Below, piece after piece: positions 1 through 8,120 of a stretch of DNA of 64,000 nucleotides. The position numbers and the translations under genes are program-made. The number at the start of each line of letters is the position of its first letter. Positions within the stretch are counted from its first letter, which is position 1. This DNA is from Rossellomorea aquimaris. Lineage in GTDB: Bacteria; Bacillota; Bacilli; Bacillales; Bacillaceae_B. Below the pieces are notes generated by a model. The model was not told the DNA's origin. It saw only the letters and a list, made by a program, of their open reading frames with translations, and ran no database searches. The DNA lies in assembly GCF_035590735.1 (NCBI RefSeq), contig NZ_CP141595.1, positions 2,265,001 through 2,329,000 of the forward strand, written 5' to 3'.

Positions 1-1
1 T

Positions 2-244
2 ACAATAGGTGAAGAGGATGGACGTGGTAAGGGAATAGGGTTCAAGGCTATCCAACATTTAGAGGAAGAGATAAAAAAGCAAGGACTTACAAGAATTGAA
101 TTAGGTGTTTTTGAGTTTAATACCCGTGCATATATGCTTTATCAACAATTGGGATATCAAGAAATTGCTAGAATTGCTGACTTTACCTATTGGAATAATA
201 CAATGTGGTCTGATATCAGGATGGAGAAGTATTTAGGAAAATGA
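2..244 (+). CDS. GNAT N-acetyltransferase, C-terminal part (cut by window edge)
   Basis: An open frame runs from the window edge to a TGA at 242-244 and encodes the last 80 residues of a GCN5-related N-acetyltransferase. The acetyl-CoA pyrophosphate loop is visible near the start as GRGKGIG, followed by the usual helix and the family ending (NTRAYMLYQQLGYQEI). GNAT proteins transfer acetyl from acetyl-CoA to an amine; the substrate cannot be told from this half. The stop overlaps the ATG of the next, broken GNAT gene, so the two were probably co-translated. The N-terminus lies outside the window. Confidence 0.85.
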   Translation, partial: TIGEEDGRGKGIGFKAIQHLEEEIKKQGLTRIELGVFEFNTRAYMLYQQLGYQEIARIADFTYWNNTMWSDIRMEKYLGK

Positions 245-722
245 GCTTGAAAAAGATAAATGAAATTAAATTACAAATAGTTAAACAAGTAAATAGGTCA
301 AATTTCTTTTCCTACTTACTATTAGGAGATGGAAGTGAAGAAATTGTAATTAGTACATCAATGATGGAGAAATGTATTCAATTGTGTTTAATGATGAAAT
401 TGTTGGTGTCGTATTGTTCACCTACCATTCAGAATACGTCATTGAAATAAAAAACATTGCATTAGATAGAGCTTATCGAGGTATGGGGTTAGGGAAGTCC
501 GTTCTAAAAGAAGCATGTGATATTTTTAGAAGTATAGGATTACATAAGGTCATCGTCGGTACAGCCAACTCCATTACTGATAATTTGGTTTTCTATCAAA
601 AAGCAGGATTTCGAATGAGTGAAATTAAAAAGGACTTCTTCAGGCAGTATCCTGATTCGATATTCGAAGATGGAATCAGGGCATAGGATATTGTGGTGTT
701 TGAACGGGAATTGGGGAAGTAG
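241..722 (+). pseudogene. broken GNAT acetyltransferase (one frameshift, two in-frame TAG)
   Basis: The start ATG at 241 overlaps the previous stop (ATGA) and follows TTAGGAAA. Reading frame 1 gives a GNAT N-terminus up to GDGSEEIV (codon ending 348). Homology then continues in the frame starting at 348, where the next codon is a TAG (351-353), followed by YINDGE and from 372 the main GNAT domain with RGMGLGK and FYQKAGFRM. That frame meets another TAG at 684-686, after which family-like sequence (DIVVFERELGK) continues to a stop at 720-722. The repaired product would be about 160 residues, similar in plan to B. subtilis YvbK-like acetyltransferases. Three lesions favour a true pseudogene over a single sequencing error, but a poor assembly is not excluded. 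Confidence 0.75.
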
Positions 723-1036
723 TAGTGAGTCACCAAGCCTTCTCTTTTCTGATACAATATTGTAATAAATGTAATATTCAATCCTTCTCATTTAGTAGAA
801 CTACCCTTACTAATGTGTTTGTATTTAGCCATATTGGATTAAAATGGTTTAGTATACCTTACCTATTAAGAGTGGGTTTGAGAATCTCCTGAACCAACCT
901 TGTCACTCCTGAGCGCATAATAATCATCGCTTTAACTATCCGGCACCATTCTAAAACACAAAAATGTAAAATCGTGGTAACCTTTCTTTCTTTGTAATCA
1001 AGTAAAATGAAATTAGCTTTAAAAGGGGGGAACCAC
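723..1036. other. intergenic gap
   Basis: About 310 bases between the broken GNAT gene and the methyltransferase. I see no supported gene, terminator hairpin or repeat here. The AT-rich stretch near 750-780 could contain the promoter of the methyltransferase, but I cannot assign elements with confidence. Confidence 0.4.
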
Positions 1037-1741
1037 ATGGAAGAAAACATTCATAATTATGATGATTTACTGGAAATGCTGGATTCATTTTTAAGGGAAC
1101 CTGCTCACTTTTGGGATGAGTTTTTTTCTGATCGTGATAGATCGGTACCTATATTTGTAAATGCACCTGATGAGAATTTAGTATCATACGTGGAAATGGG
1201 AAGGATTACACCTGGAAAAGTACTGGAACTTGGATGTGGATCAGGCAGAAATTCGATTTATTTAGCGGAACAGGGCTTTGAGGTAGATGCAGTTGATTTA
1301 TCGAAAACGTCCCTCGTTTGGGCAAAGGAACGCGCAGATGAAAGGAATCTCACCATCAACTTTTTACACCAAAATATTTTCGACTTCAATAGTGAACAGG
1401 GGAAATATGATTTCATTTTCGATTCAGGTTGTTTTCATCATATAGCACCTCATAGAAGAATGAGTTACATAGATATTATTGACAAATCATTAAAGGAAAA
1501 GGGGTATTTCGGTATTACTTGTTTTCTTCAAGGTGGAAGGTTAGGGGGCTCTGATATATCCGATTGGGAAGTATATAGAACAGGCTCACTTATGGGTGGA
1601 TTAGGTTATACAGAGGAACGGTTAACGAATATATTCCATTCGTTAAAGCCAATTGAACTAAGGAAAATGGTCGATAAAAATGATACAGAAAACCTATTTG
1701 GCTCCTCAGGGTTATTGACTGGTCTTTTCCAAAAGAGGTAA
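1037..1741 (+). CDS. class I SAM-dependent methyltransferase
   Basis: A 234-residue methyltransferase with the Rossmann-type SAM-binding fold. Motif I is VLELGCGSGRN (about residues 59-69), followed by the acidic end of beta-2 (VDAVDLS), motif II-like NIFDF and motif III-like YDFIFDSGCFHHI. The closest general type is the TehB/Methyltransf_25 class; the substrate is unknown. An ATG lies 30 bases upstream, but the start at 1037 is preferred because AAAAGGGGGG lies just ahead of it and the family begins near here. The gene stands alone and ends at a hairpin shared with the convergent citR. Confidence 0.85.
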   Translation: MEENIHNYDDLLEMLDSFLREPAHFWDEFFSDRDRSVPIFVNAPDENLVSYVEMGRITPGKVLELGCGSGRNSIYLAEQGFEVDAVDLSKTSLVWAKERADERNLTINFLHQNIFDFNSEQGKYDFIFDSGCFHHIAPHRRMSYIDIIDKSLKEKGYFGITCFLQGGRLGGSDISDWEVYRTGSLMGGLGYTEERLTNIFHSLKPIELRKMVDKNDTENLFGSSGLLTGLFQKR

Positions 1742-1743
1742 TC

Positions 1744-1792
1744 AAAAAAGGGATGACATGATTGTTATTTAGTGACATGTCATCCCTTTTTT
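1744..1792. terminator. bidirectional terminator between methyltransferase and citR
   Basis: AAAAAAGGGATGACATG and CATGTCATCCCTTTTTT form a long perfect stem around a 15-base loop, with A and T runs on both sides, so it can serve both convergent genes. Confidence 0.85.
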
Positions 1793-2669
1793 ACACTCTG
1801 AATTGAGACAAGAAACGCAAAAATTCCTTTTGTACTTTATGTTGATATTTTGTAATGGCGAAGGTTTTTGCTTCCGGCATGGGAAAAGCTTTTGTTTCAA
1901 CCTCCAATAGTCTTCCTTCAAGCAGCTCTCGCCTGACTGTAGACGAGGGAAGATACGAGACACCAAGTCCTTCTGCGATGAATCGTTTCGTAATATGTGT
2001 TTGTGAAACCTTCATCATCCTGGTTTTTGGATAGAATTGCTTTATGGTATAACATAGCTCATCCCAATAAGCAGGGTGATTGTGGGTCAATAAGTAATTC
2101 GATGCTAATAACTCCTCTTCTTCCAAAGGTGGGGCTGATTCGAAATCTCGTCCATCATGAGGTGCCACCAAAATGACTTTATCTGAAAACAATAGAGTAT
2201 TTTCAAGTTCAGGACTAAAACAAGGAAGGCAGGAAAGTCCGATATCGACTCTTTCCTCTAAAACAGCCTTCTCTATTTCAGCAGATTCGATAATTTCAAC
2301 CGAAATCTCAACCTGGGAGTGAGTTTCTAAATATTGTCTTAAAACAAAAGGTAACACATTATCAGCAATCAAGGGGGATATAGCCATTTTAAGTGTTGTC
2401 GTGTATCCCTGACTAAAGGATTGAAGATCAGAGATTCCTTCCTCATAGATCTCGATCAATCTCTTAGCATGATTTAAATAGGATCTTCCCGCTTCTGTCA
2501 GTTTGATTTTCTTCCCATCTCTCTCAAATAGAATAACTCCCAACTCTTTTTCAAGTTGTTTAATATGAACCGTTACGGACGGCTGTGATATATATAATCG
2601 CTCAGCCGCTTTCCTGAAATGATTGAATTCAGCTGCTGTTATAAATGTTTTTACCACATTCAAATCCAC
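1791..2669 (-). CDS. citR: LysR-type regulator CitR, repressor of citA
   Basis: A 292-residue LysR-type regulator with the N-terminal winged helix-turn-helix (FRKAAERLYISQPSVTVHIKQLEKELG) and a substrate-binding C-terminal domain. The segment LLTHNHPAYWDEL and the motif SQTHITKRFIAEGLGVSYLP match what I remember of B. subtilis CitR closely. It lies divergently next to citrate synthase citA, as in B. subtilis, where CitR represses citA. An upstream ATG at 2705 would add 12 residues. I prefer the GTG at 2669 because a GGATAGGGTGGG ribosome site precedes it and the length then equals CitR. Confidence 0.88.
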   Translation of the reverse strand: MDLNVVKTFITAAEFNHFRKAAERLYISQPSVTVHIKQLEKELGVILFERDGKKIKLTEAGRSYLNHAKRLIEIYEEGISDLQSFSQGYTTTLKMAISPLIADNVLPFVLRQYLETHSQVEISVEIIESAEIEKAVLEERVDIGLSCLPCFSPELENTLLFSDKVILVAPHDGRDFESAPPLEEEELLASNYLLTHNHPAYWDELCYTIKQFYPKTRMMKVSQTHITKRFIAEGLGVSYLPSSTVRRELLEGRLLEVETKAFPMPEAKTFAITKYQHKVQKEFLRFLSQFRV

Positions 2670-2708
2670 ATTTCCCACCCTATCCTTATTAATAAATATA
2701 ATCAATTG

Positions 2709-2726
2709 AATTAAATATATTTAATT
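2709..2726. promoter_or_regulatory. candidate CitR operator
   Basis: AATTAAATATATTTAATT is a perfect 18-base palindrome in the divergent citR-citA spacer. It has the symmetric AT-rich form of LysR-type binding sites. Its assignment to CitR is inference from position. Confidence 0.4.
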
Positions 2727-2784
2727 TTCTTAATTATAAATCCATTATACAATAATTGTAGTTAAGGAAAAGGGGATGATACGA

Positions 2785-3870
2785 ATGTTTAGTGAAGGAC
2801 TAAAAGGAATTATAGCAGCACAAACAACGATCAGTCATATCGATGGGAAGGAGGGTGTCCTTATCTATAGGGGATATGAAATTGGAGAACTCAGTCACCT
2901 GGCATTTGAAGAAGCTGCTTTCTTATTATGGTATGGGCATCTTCCTACGGTGGAGGATGCAGTGGAGATCAAAAAGAAACTGAGCACCTATCGTTTCCTG
3001 ACGCCTGGAATGAGGGACATCCTTCATTCTCTACCACAAGGAATGGACATGATGAGTGTGTTAAGGACCGTTATCTCCTCTGAGGGAGGATCAGCATACA
3101 AATGGAAGCCAACTATTGAGCAGTCAATGCGATTGACGGCTGTGATTCCTACCATCATTGCCAACCGATTCAATATAATGATGGAAAAACCTTTAATTGA
3201 TCCGGATACCCATCTGAATCATGTGGAGAATTATCTCTATATGTTAACCGGAAAGACTCCGTCTAAGGCAGTTGCGGATGCATTGGAAACGTATATGGTC
3301 CTGACCCTTGAGCATGGTATGAATGCTTCTGCTTTCTCGGCAAGAGTCACAGCCTCAACGGAATCCGATCTGGTTTCCGCCATCACTGCAGCCATTGGAA
3401 CAATGAAAGGGCCGCTTCACGGAGGGGCACCATCCGGGGTCATTGATTTACTGAACGAAATAGGTACGGCTGAAAAAGCCGAATGTGTCATCAGAAGAAA
3501 ATTGCTGAAAGGAGAGAAGCTGATGGGATTTGGCCATCGGGTGTATAAGACTCCTGACCCAAGGGCCATCGCGTTAAGAAAGAAGCTGATAGAAAATATG
3601 GGGGAAGATCACTCTCTGGATCTAGCACTCTATGTGGAGAAGAAGGCGATTGAACTTTTAGCTGAAATTAAGCCGGGAAGATCCCTTTACACAAATGTAG
3701 AGTTTTATGCTGCTGCCATCATGAAATCGATCCATCTACAATCAGATCTTTTCACACCGACATTTACGGCCAGTCGAATCGTTGGGTGGACAGCACATGT
3801 GATGGAGCAGGCTGAAAACAATACAATATACAGACCTCAATCCGAATATATAGGAAAAAGAAACTGCTAG
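2785..3870 (+). CDS. citA: citrate synthase I (CitA type)
   Basis: A 361-residue citrate synthase that condenses oxaloacetate and acetyl-CoA to citrate at the entry of the TCA cycle. The catalytic histidines are seen in GPLHGGAPS and MGFGHRVYK, and the acidic region in LYTNVEFYAAAIMKSI followed by LFTPTF. The N-terminus GLKGIIAAQTTISHIDGKEG is typical of the CitA/CitZ/PrpC group. It is divergent from citR, which supports citA rather than the citZ-icd-mdh enzyme. ATG codons at 2776 and 2785 are both possible. I chose 2785 because the GGGG of AAGGAAAAGGGG is better spaced and the family starts there. Confidence 0.9.
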   Translation: MFSEGLKGIIAAQTTISHIDGKEGVLIYRGYEIGELSHLAFEEAAFLLWYGHLPTVEDAVEIKKKLSTYRFLTPGMRDILHSLPQGMDMMSVLRTVISSEGGSAYKWKPTIEQSMRLTAVIPTIIANRFNIMMEKPLIDPDTHLNHVENYLYMLTGKTPSKAVADALETYMVLTLEHGMNASAFSARVTASTESDLVSAITAAIGTMKGPLHGGAPSGVIDLLNEIGTAEKAECVIRRKLLKGEKLMGFGHRVYKTPDPRAIALRKKLIENMGEDHSLDLALYVEKKAIELLAEIKPGRSLYTNVEFYAAAIMKSIHLQSDLFTPTFTASRIVGWTAHVMEQAENNTIYRPQSEYIGKRNC

Positions 3871-3871
3871 A

Positions 3872-3910
3872 GAGAAAAACCTGCATGGCTTCATAATGCA
3901 GGTTTTTCTC
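3872..3910 (+). terminator. terminator of citA
   Basis: GAGAAAAACCTGCAT and ATGCAGGTTTTTCTC form a 15-base perfect stem with a 9-base loop right after the citA stop. Confidence 0.8.
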
Positions 3911-3971
3911 ATGTAACCGTTTCAATTGGACCGTGATATAATTGAAACATACTTTTAAAGGAGTGATCTTG

Positions 3972-4355
3972 ATGATCAGTAAAGTTGGTCAAATCATGTT
4001 GTATGTTAATAACCAAGATGAGGCAGTACAATTCTGGACTGAAATAGTCGGGTTTAAAGTCCTAACCGAAGAAGACAATGGGCAGGGAATGAGATGGATT
4101 GAAATCGCACCGACGAAAGAGGCTGAAACAAGTTTTGTGCTTCACAACAAGGAACTGATTTCGAAAATGCAGCCGGAATTAAATCTGGGAACCCCATCCT
4201 TAATGCTGTTTACAGACGATCTGGATGGATTACATAAAAGCTTGTCCGAAAAGAACATAACGGTGGGGGAAATTGTTGAAATGCCTTCTGGCAAAGTATT
4301 CAACTTTTCAGATTATGAGGATAATTACTTTGCTGTTAGGGAGAAAAGTAATTAG
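3972..4355 (+). CDS. VOC-family protein (glyoxalase/bleomycin-resistance fold)
   Basis: A 127-residue single-module vicinal-oxygen-chelate protein. It has the two beta-alpha-beta-beta-beta repeats: VGQIMLYVNNQDEAVQFWTEIVGF begins the first, and PSLMLFTDDLDGLHKSLSEKN with VFNFSDYEDNYFAV makes the second. VOC proteins are metal-dependent enzymes or sequestering proteins; the substrate is unknown. An in-frame ATG 30 bases upstream exists, but AAAGGAGTG is placed correctly for 3972. A strong terminator follows, so the gene is monocistronic. Confidence 0.82.
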   Translation: MISKVGQIMLYVNNQDEAVQFWTEIVGFKVLTEEDNGQGMRWIEIAPTKEAETSFVLHNKELISKMQPELNLGTPSLMLFTDDLDGLHKSLSEKNITVGEIVEMPSGKVFNFSDYEDNYFAVREKSN

Positions 4356-4364
4356 ACTTCGTAA

Positions 4365-4403
4365 TAGAAAGCCGAAGATCTTAATTTGACCTTCGGCTTT
4401 CTA
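4365..4403 (+). terminator. terminator
   Basis: TAGAAAGCCGAAG pairs with CTTCGGCTTTCTA downstream of the VOC gene. Confidence 0.8.
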
Positions 4404-4421
4404 TATGTTCAGTAAATCATG

Positions 4422-4487
4422 TACCCCGCCAAAAGATTAGACTTTTAATTGGATTTTTTATCCAATACACTAGGTTTAAGCGGGGTA
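4422..4487. repeat. inverted-repeat fragment, possible IS3-type end remnant
   Basis: TACCCCGC at 4422 and GCGGGGTA at 4480 are inverted repeats around an AT-rich interior that holds a smaller hairpin (TTGGA/TCCAA). The string CCAAAAGATTAGAC resembles the terminal region of IS150-group IS3 elements (CCAAAAGTTAGAC). No transposase frame is present, so at most this is a remnant. The resemblance is from memory. Confidence 0.3.
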
Positions 4488-4646
4488 TGTTTACAGAATA
4501 TTATCCGTTTGCTATCGAGCAAAGTAAACAGCTTTATAAAGGGTATTCGGAAATTTTGTCGAATTGAAATAATACGTATTTGTATAATGGCAAATCTATA
4601 AGAATGCTCAATTTTTCAAGATATTAAGAATATGGAGGTATAGAAC

Positions 4647-5003
4647 GTGAAAAGTCGAAATGGGAAAGTGGTTGGCTTTGAACTAAGTAGTCAGGATCCA
4701 GAAAAAGCAGCAGCATTTTACTCAAAAGTATTCGGTTGGAATTTGGCTGAACCTCAATGGGACTTCTGGACAGTTTCAACTGGGCATGGTGATGGATTGA
4801 GTGGGGGCATAAGCAAAGGTCCTCATGATCATCCACACGGTACACGGATTCAAATTGAAGTAGACTCCATTGAAGAAACCATTTCTGCAGCAAAAGACTA
4901 CGGTGCGATGGTGGTCCGGGACAAGATGGAATTTGATTATTTCTTCCTTGCATATTTGGTGGATCCTACCGGTGTGGGAATTGGTTTGATTGAAAAGAAA
5001 TAG
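4647..5003 (+). CDS. VOC-family protein
   Basis: A 118-residue VOC protein starting at GTG with GGAGG eight bases upstream. The pattern VGFELSSQDPEKAAAFYSKVFGW followed by a central GGISKGPHDHPHG and ending LAYLVDPTGVGIGLIE is typical of the glyoxalase-like family often annotated as lyase or extradiol-like. Two modules fold into one half-barrel. Substrate and metal are not evident. It is followed after 58 bases by an unrelated hypothetical gene. Confidence 0.82.
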   Translation: MKSRNGKVVGFELSSQDPEKAAAFYSKVFGWNLAEPQWDFWTVSTGHGDGLSGGISKGPHDHPHGTRIQIEVDSIEETISAAKDYGAMVVRDKMEFDYFFLAYLVDPTGVGIGLIEKK

Positions 5004-5061
5004 AGGGAAGAAAATTTAATATGACAAGGATAATGAATCTACTATGTAAAGGGGAATAGCT

Positions 5062-5466
5062 ATGTTAATGCTAGAAAACATGAATAAAGCGATGGATTAC
5101 AAGAAAGCGATTGTTACTCACCTGGCTGATCTAAAACAACAGTTTGACGAAGGACTGATTACAGACGAAGTGACTTCAAACAAACAAGGTAGGATTCAGA
5201 TCCTTACTCAAGCAGCCATGATTGAGGGGGTAGTCAATTTTTTTGATAGTGATGAAGAGATGAAGACATTCCTTGAATATGGGCTCGATCGATTTGGGGA
5301 AGAACTCCTGGAACTTTCAAGTGATATGATGGCATCAAATGTAACAGGGCCGATACATATTAAAAACGTTCGACTCAAATCACTTGCAAATCCCGACTCC
5401 ATTATCGAGATGGATGAAATGATTGTCTTTTCAGATCATGTCGTGGGATTATCCATTATTTCATAA
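5062..5466 (+). CDS. hypothetical protein
   Basis: A 134-residue soluble protein I do not recognise. It starts at an ATG behind AAAGGGGAATAGCT. The sequence is acidic and largely helical in its first two thirds (LADLKQQFDEGLITDEV, FLEYGLDRFGEELLELSSDMM) and ends in a beta-like segment (IHIKNVRLKSLANP, MIVFSDHVVGLSII). There is no signal peptide or membrane helix. It lies between a VOC gene and a Nudix gene with short spacers on both sides, so the three may share a transcript. Confidence 0.65.
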   Translation: MLMLENMNKAMDYKKAIVTHLADLKQQFDEGLITDEVTSNKQGRIQILTQAAMIEGVVNFFDSDEEMKTFLEYGLDRFGEELLELSSDMMASNVTGPIHIKNVRLKSLANPDSIIEMDEMIVFSDHVVGLSIIS

Positions 5467-5504
5467 AGTAAAAAATGATATCAAACTAAAAGGAGAAGAT
5501 CACT

Positions 5505-6014
5505 TTGTTTGAAAGGGAATTAGGAAAATCAAAAAATGAATTAAACGAATTAAAAATGAAATACAGAACGGCCGTGAAAGCAGTCCTCATTCAAAATAAT
5601 AAGATTCTCCTTATGCACTCAAACAAAGGAGATTATAAATTCCCTGGAGGCGGAGTTGAAGAAGGTGAAACATTGACTGGTGCCCTGATAAGGGAGGTGG
5701 CTGAAGAAACAGGCTTTATAAATTGTGTTGTCAAGAAGCCCATTGGGATTGTGATTCAAAGGCATTTGGATGTGTTTGAAGATGATGCCTTATTCGAAAT
5801 GACTTCCCACTATTTCCAATGTGATTTAACAGACAGAGAAAGAATACCACAACAATTAGAAGGATATGAATCGGAACTGGATATGATACCAAAATGGGTT
5901 ACATTGGATGAAGCGATTGAGGGGAATGAAAAGTTGATGGACCTGCTTGATAACAACCGCTGGATTAAACGGGAGAACTATGTATTAAGAGAGTTGAAGA
6001 AGTTATACAAGTAA
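5505..6014 (+). CDS. Nudix hydrolase
   Basis: A 169-residue Nudix protein with the full Nudix box, GGVEEGETLTGALIREVAEETGF (GX5EX7REUXEEXGU, about residues 48-70). Enzymes of this family hydrolyse nucleoside diphosphates linked to another moiety. The exact substrate is unknown. The start is TTG at 5505, supported by AAGGAGAAG at the right distance; no ATG fits. The N-terminal 20 residues are charged and helical, longer than in minimal Nudix proteins. Confidence 0.85.
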   Translation: MFERELGKSKNELNELKMKYRTAVKAVLIQNNKILLMHSNKGDYKFPGGGVEEGETLTGALIREVAEETGFINCVVKKPIGIVIQRHLDVFEDDALFEMTSHYFQCDLTDRERIPQQLEGYESELDMIPKWVTLDEAIEGNEKLMDLLDNNRWIKRENYVLRELKKLYK

Positions 6015-6030
6015 TTACAGGAACAAACTG

Positions 6031-6065
6031 AAAAAAAAGAGCTGCAAATTCCAGATTTCAGCTCT
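6031..6065 (-). terminator. terminator of the minus-strand GNAT gene
   Basis: AGAGCTG/CAGCTCT stem with an eight-T run on the minus strand (AAAAAAAA at 6031-6038 on the plus strand). It terminates the GNAT gene at 6091-6597. Confidence 0.7.
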
Positions 6066-6090
6066 ATTCAATATGAATATAGTTCTATGC

Positions 6091-6597
6091 CTAGAAGTTC
6101 AGCCCATACTTTTTCAGTTCTTCTGTATCATTCGGCAATGTCACATAACCTTCTAACTGCATATCAAGTTTTTCCAGCAGTTTACCTGAGGATTCATTGT
6201 CCTTCGTCGTAATCGCTATAATACGCTTTATTCCTATGTCCTTTGCAAGTCTCACCGTAGCTTGTGCTGCTTCAAATGCATATCCTTTAGATTGATAGTC
6301 AGAGAGAAAAGCAAAGCCAATATCTACATCTTCAAGTCCGTCGCGCTTAATCAATCCACACAATCCGATGGGAGTATGATCCTCCTTACGTTCTGTTAAG
6401 AACAAACCAAATCCTTCCCGTTCATACATTGCCCTGGGGCCATTCATTATATAGCCTTTTGCATCATCGATTGTTCGAATTCCTTTGTCACCTATGAACT
6501 GCAGCCATCCAGGTTCATTTAATAATCTCATAATGAATTCTGCGTCTGTAGTCTCGACCCATCTGAGGGTGAGTCGATCCGTTTCTAGTACTTTCAA
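6091..6597 (-). CDS. GNAT acetyltransferase, RimJ/RimL type
   Basis: A 168-residue GNAT of the Acetyltransf_3 (RimJ/RimL) type. It opens with VLETDRLTLRWVETTDAEFI, has GLCGLIKRDGLEDVDIGFAFL in the central sheet, and the CoA-binding turn YQSKGYAFEAAQATV. Related proteins acetylate ribosomal protein N-termini or small amines; the substrate here is unknown. A longer frame starts at ATG 6621, but AGGTGA abuts it too closely. TTG at 6597 has a good GAGGTG site six bases away and gives the usual family start. Confidence 0.82.
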   Translation of the reverse strand: MKVLETDRLTLRWVETTDAEFIMRLLNEPGWLQFIGDKGIRTIDDAKGYIMNGPRAMYEREGFGLFLTERKEDHTPIGLCGLIKRDGLEDVDIGFAFLSDYQSKGYAFEAAQATVRLAKDIGIKRIIAITTKDNESSGKLLEKLDMQLEGYVTLPNDTEELKKYGLNF

Positions 6598-6783
6598 GTG
6601 GGACACCTCACTTATTATCATTTCACCTTATTTTACCTCGAAAAATGAATTAGGTACACCAACCATTCCATGAACCACTAAAATCATTGCGAGACACACA
6701 CCCGAACAAAATCCAAGACTACTATTCTAGTTTCTACATGCTATAGTTTCAATATACAAAAAGAACATAGTAGAGGTGCAGTC

Positions 6784-7431
6784 ATGACAGTAAAATTCAA
6801 AATAGAAGCTCCAAAAATCCCGACTCGATTAGAGTCAGCTAATTTTCATGATGTTTATTATGAAGAAGATCCATTCCTATCGAATTGTACGATAGAAAAT
6901 GCAAGGCTGGATCACGAAGAAATCGATCAGATCGTTTTATCAAAAATTGTTTTTAAAAATGTTTCCTTTATAGGTTCATCTTTTCCTCGAATCGATATGA
7001 CCGATGTTATATTTGAAAACTGTGACCTTTCGAATGCGAACTTCACTGAAGGCATCATACATCGGGTTACGTTTAGGGAATGCAAATTAATGGGAGTCAA
7101 TTTTTCCGAGGCGAATTTAGGCAATGTCAGTTTCATAGAGTCCTTGGCAAATATGAGTGATTTTGTTGATGCACGATTAAAGCAGGTGAAATTCAACCAA
7201 ACCTCCTTACAAAACGCCAACTACTCAGACTGCAAGCTCGTGAAAGTAAACTTTGATCAGTGCGATCTTAATGAGGTTGAATTCACCCAGACTAATCTTA
7301 AAGGAATCGATATTAGTACTTGTACGTTTACAAGAATAAATGTAGCTCTTGAGAATCTATATGGATGTGAGGTTTCACAGGAACAAGCGATCGGGTTTGC
7401 AAGTTTATTGGGATTGAAGGTGAAGGTGTAA
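6784..7431 (+). CDS. pentapeptide-repeat protein
   Basis: A 215-residue protein built largely of A(D/N)LXX-type pentapeptides, for example VIFENCDLSNANFTEG, NFSEANLGNVSF, SLQNANYSDCKLVKVNFDQ and TNLKGIDISTCTF. These form a right-handed quadrilateral beta-helix. Some relatives (Qnr, MfpA) mimic DNA and protect gyrase from fluoroquinolones. Whether this one does so is not shown by the sequence. AGAGGTG precedes the ATG. A strong terminator follows, so it is a single-gene unit. Confidence 0.85.
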   Translation: MTVKFKIEAPKIPTRLESANFHDVYYEEDPFLSNCTIENARLDHEEIDQIVLSKIVFKNVSFIGSSFPRIDMTDVIFENCDLSNANFTEGIIHRVTFRECKLMGVNFSEANLGNVSFIESLANMSDFVDARLKQVKFNQTSLQNANYSDCKLVKVNFDQCDLNEVEFTQTNLKGIDISTCTFTRINVALENLYGCEVSQEQAIGFASLLGLKVKV

Positions 7432-7434
7432 ATC

Positions 7435-7472
7435 AAAAACGTGTAGAGGTTGTTAACTCTACACGTTTTTTT
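7435..7472 (+). terminator. terminator
   Basis: AAAAACGTGTAGAG and CTCTACACGTTTTTTT form a 14-base stem with a short loop and T run after the pentapeptide-repeat gene. Confidence 0.85.
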
Positions 7473-7578
7473 ATGCAGTAACTACCATGATAAAACGTAA
7501 AATGTATGTATGAAAAAATTTGAAATAGCATATTCATGTATCAACGCCCATTGCGTTCAATACGAAGGGGGAAACAAC

Positions 7579-7923
7579 ATGACCATCTTCATCTGGGTTT
7601 TACAAGGATTATTGGCAGCGATGTTTTTTATGGCAGCAGTCGGTAAATTAACCGGTTCCAACATGCATCGAGGTGTATTTGATCATTTACGGTTACCACA
7701 ATGGTTTCGTGTTGTCACTGGATTGGTTGAATTAACAGGTGCTGCGCTCTTAGTGATTGGATACTGGCAGGAAACGTTCATTGTTCCTGGCTCACTTGTT
7801 CTTGGTGTAACGGCTTTCGGTGGAATGCTGGCACATATTCGTGTGAAAGATGGGTTTAAAGACATGTTCATGATTGTATTTCTGGGAATCCTCGCATTTT
7901 TATTACTATATTTAGTTCGATAA
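7579..7923 (+). CDS. DoxX-like integral membrane protein
   Basis: A 114-residue membrane protein with about four hydrophobic helices: IFIWVLQGLLAAMFFMAAVGKL, VVTGLVELTGAALLVIGYW, FIVPGSLVLGVTAFGGMLAHI and MFMIVFLGILAFLLLYLV. The pattern, with GKLTG after helix 1 and a P-W pair before helix 2, is that of DoxX-like family proteins. The role is unknown; relatives are linked to redox stress. A longer frame begins at 7510, but AAGGGGG sits correctly before 7579. Confidence 0.8.
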   Translation: MTIFIWVLQGLLAAMFFMAAVGKLTGSNMHRGVFDHLRLPQWFRVVTGLVELTGAALLVIGYWQETFIVPGSLVLGVTAFGGMLAHIRVKDGFKDMFMIVFLGILAFLLLYLVR

Positions 7924-7970
7924 AGAGGTGTTTTCCTGAATGACCATCTCATATAAAAAAGATGATACCC

Positions 7971-7998
7971 AATCCGATTATATTTGATCGGATTTTTT
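7971..7998 (+). terminator. terminator
   Basis: AATCCGAT/ATCGGATT stem with a T6 run, downstream of the DoxX-like gene. Confidence 0.7.
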
Positions 7999-8120
7999 CA
8001 TGATTGAAACAGAAATTAAGTTTCGGGGGACCAAACGTGAAATGAAACTTTTTCCAGTGTTTTATCGTATCTCTATTATACACATAGTCATAAAGGATTT
8101 AGATGAAAGGAGTGTTTTCA

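Noticed and set aside
4487..4567. 26-codon frame beginning MFTEYYPFAIEQ inside the inverted-repeat fragment region
   Set aside because: No ribosome site and no family; the inverted repeat explains its upstream side. It may be remnant DNA.
6784..7431. Quinolone-resistance Qnr protein
   Set aside because: Only the repeat fold is visible. Qnr identity would need the specific loop insertions, which I cannot confirm.
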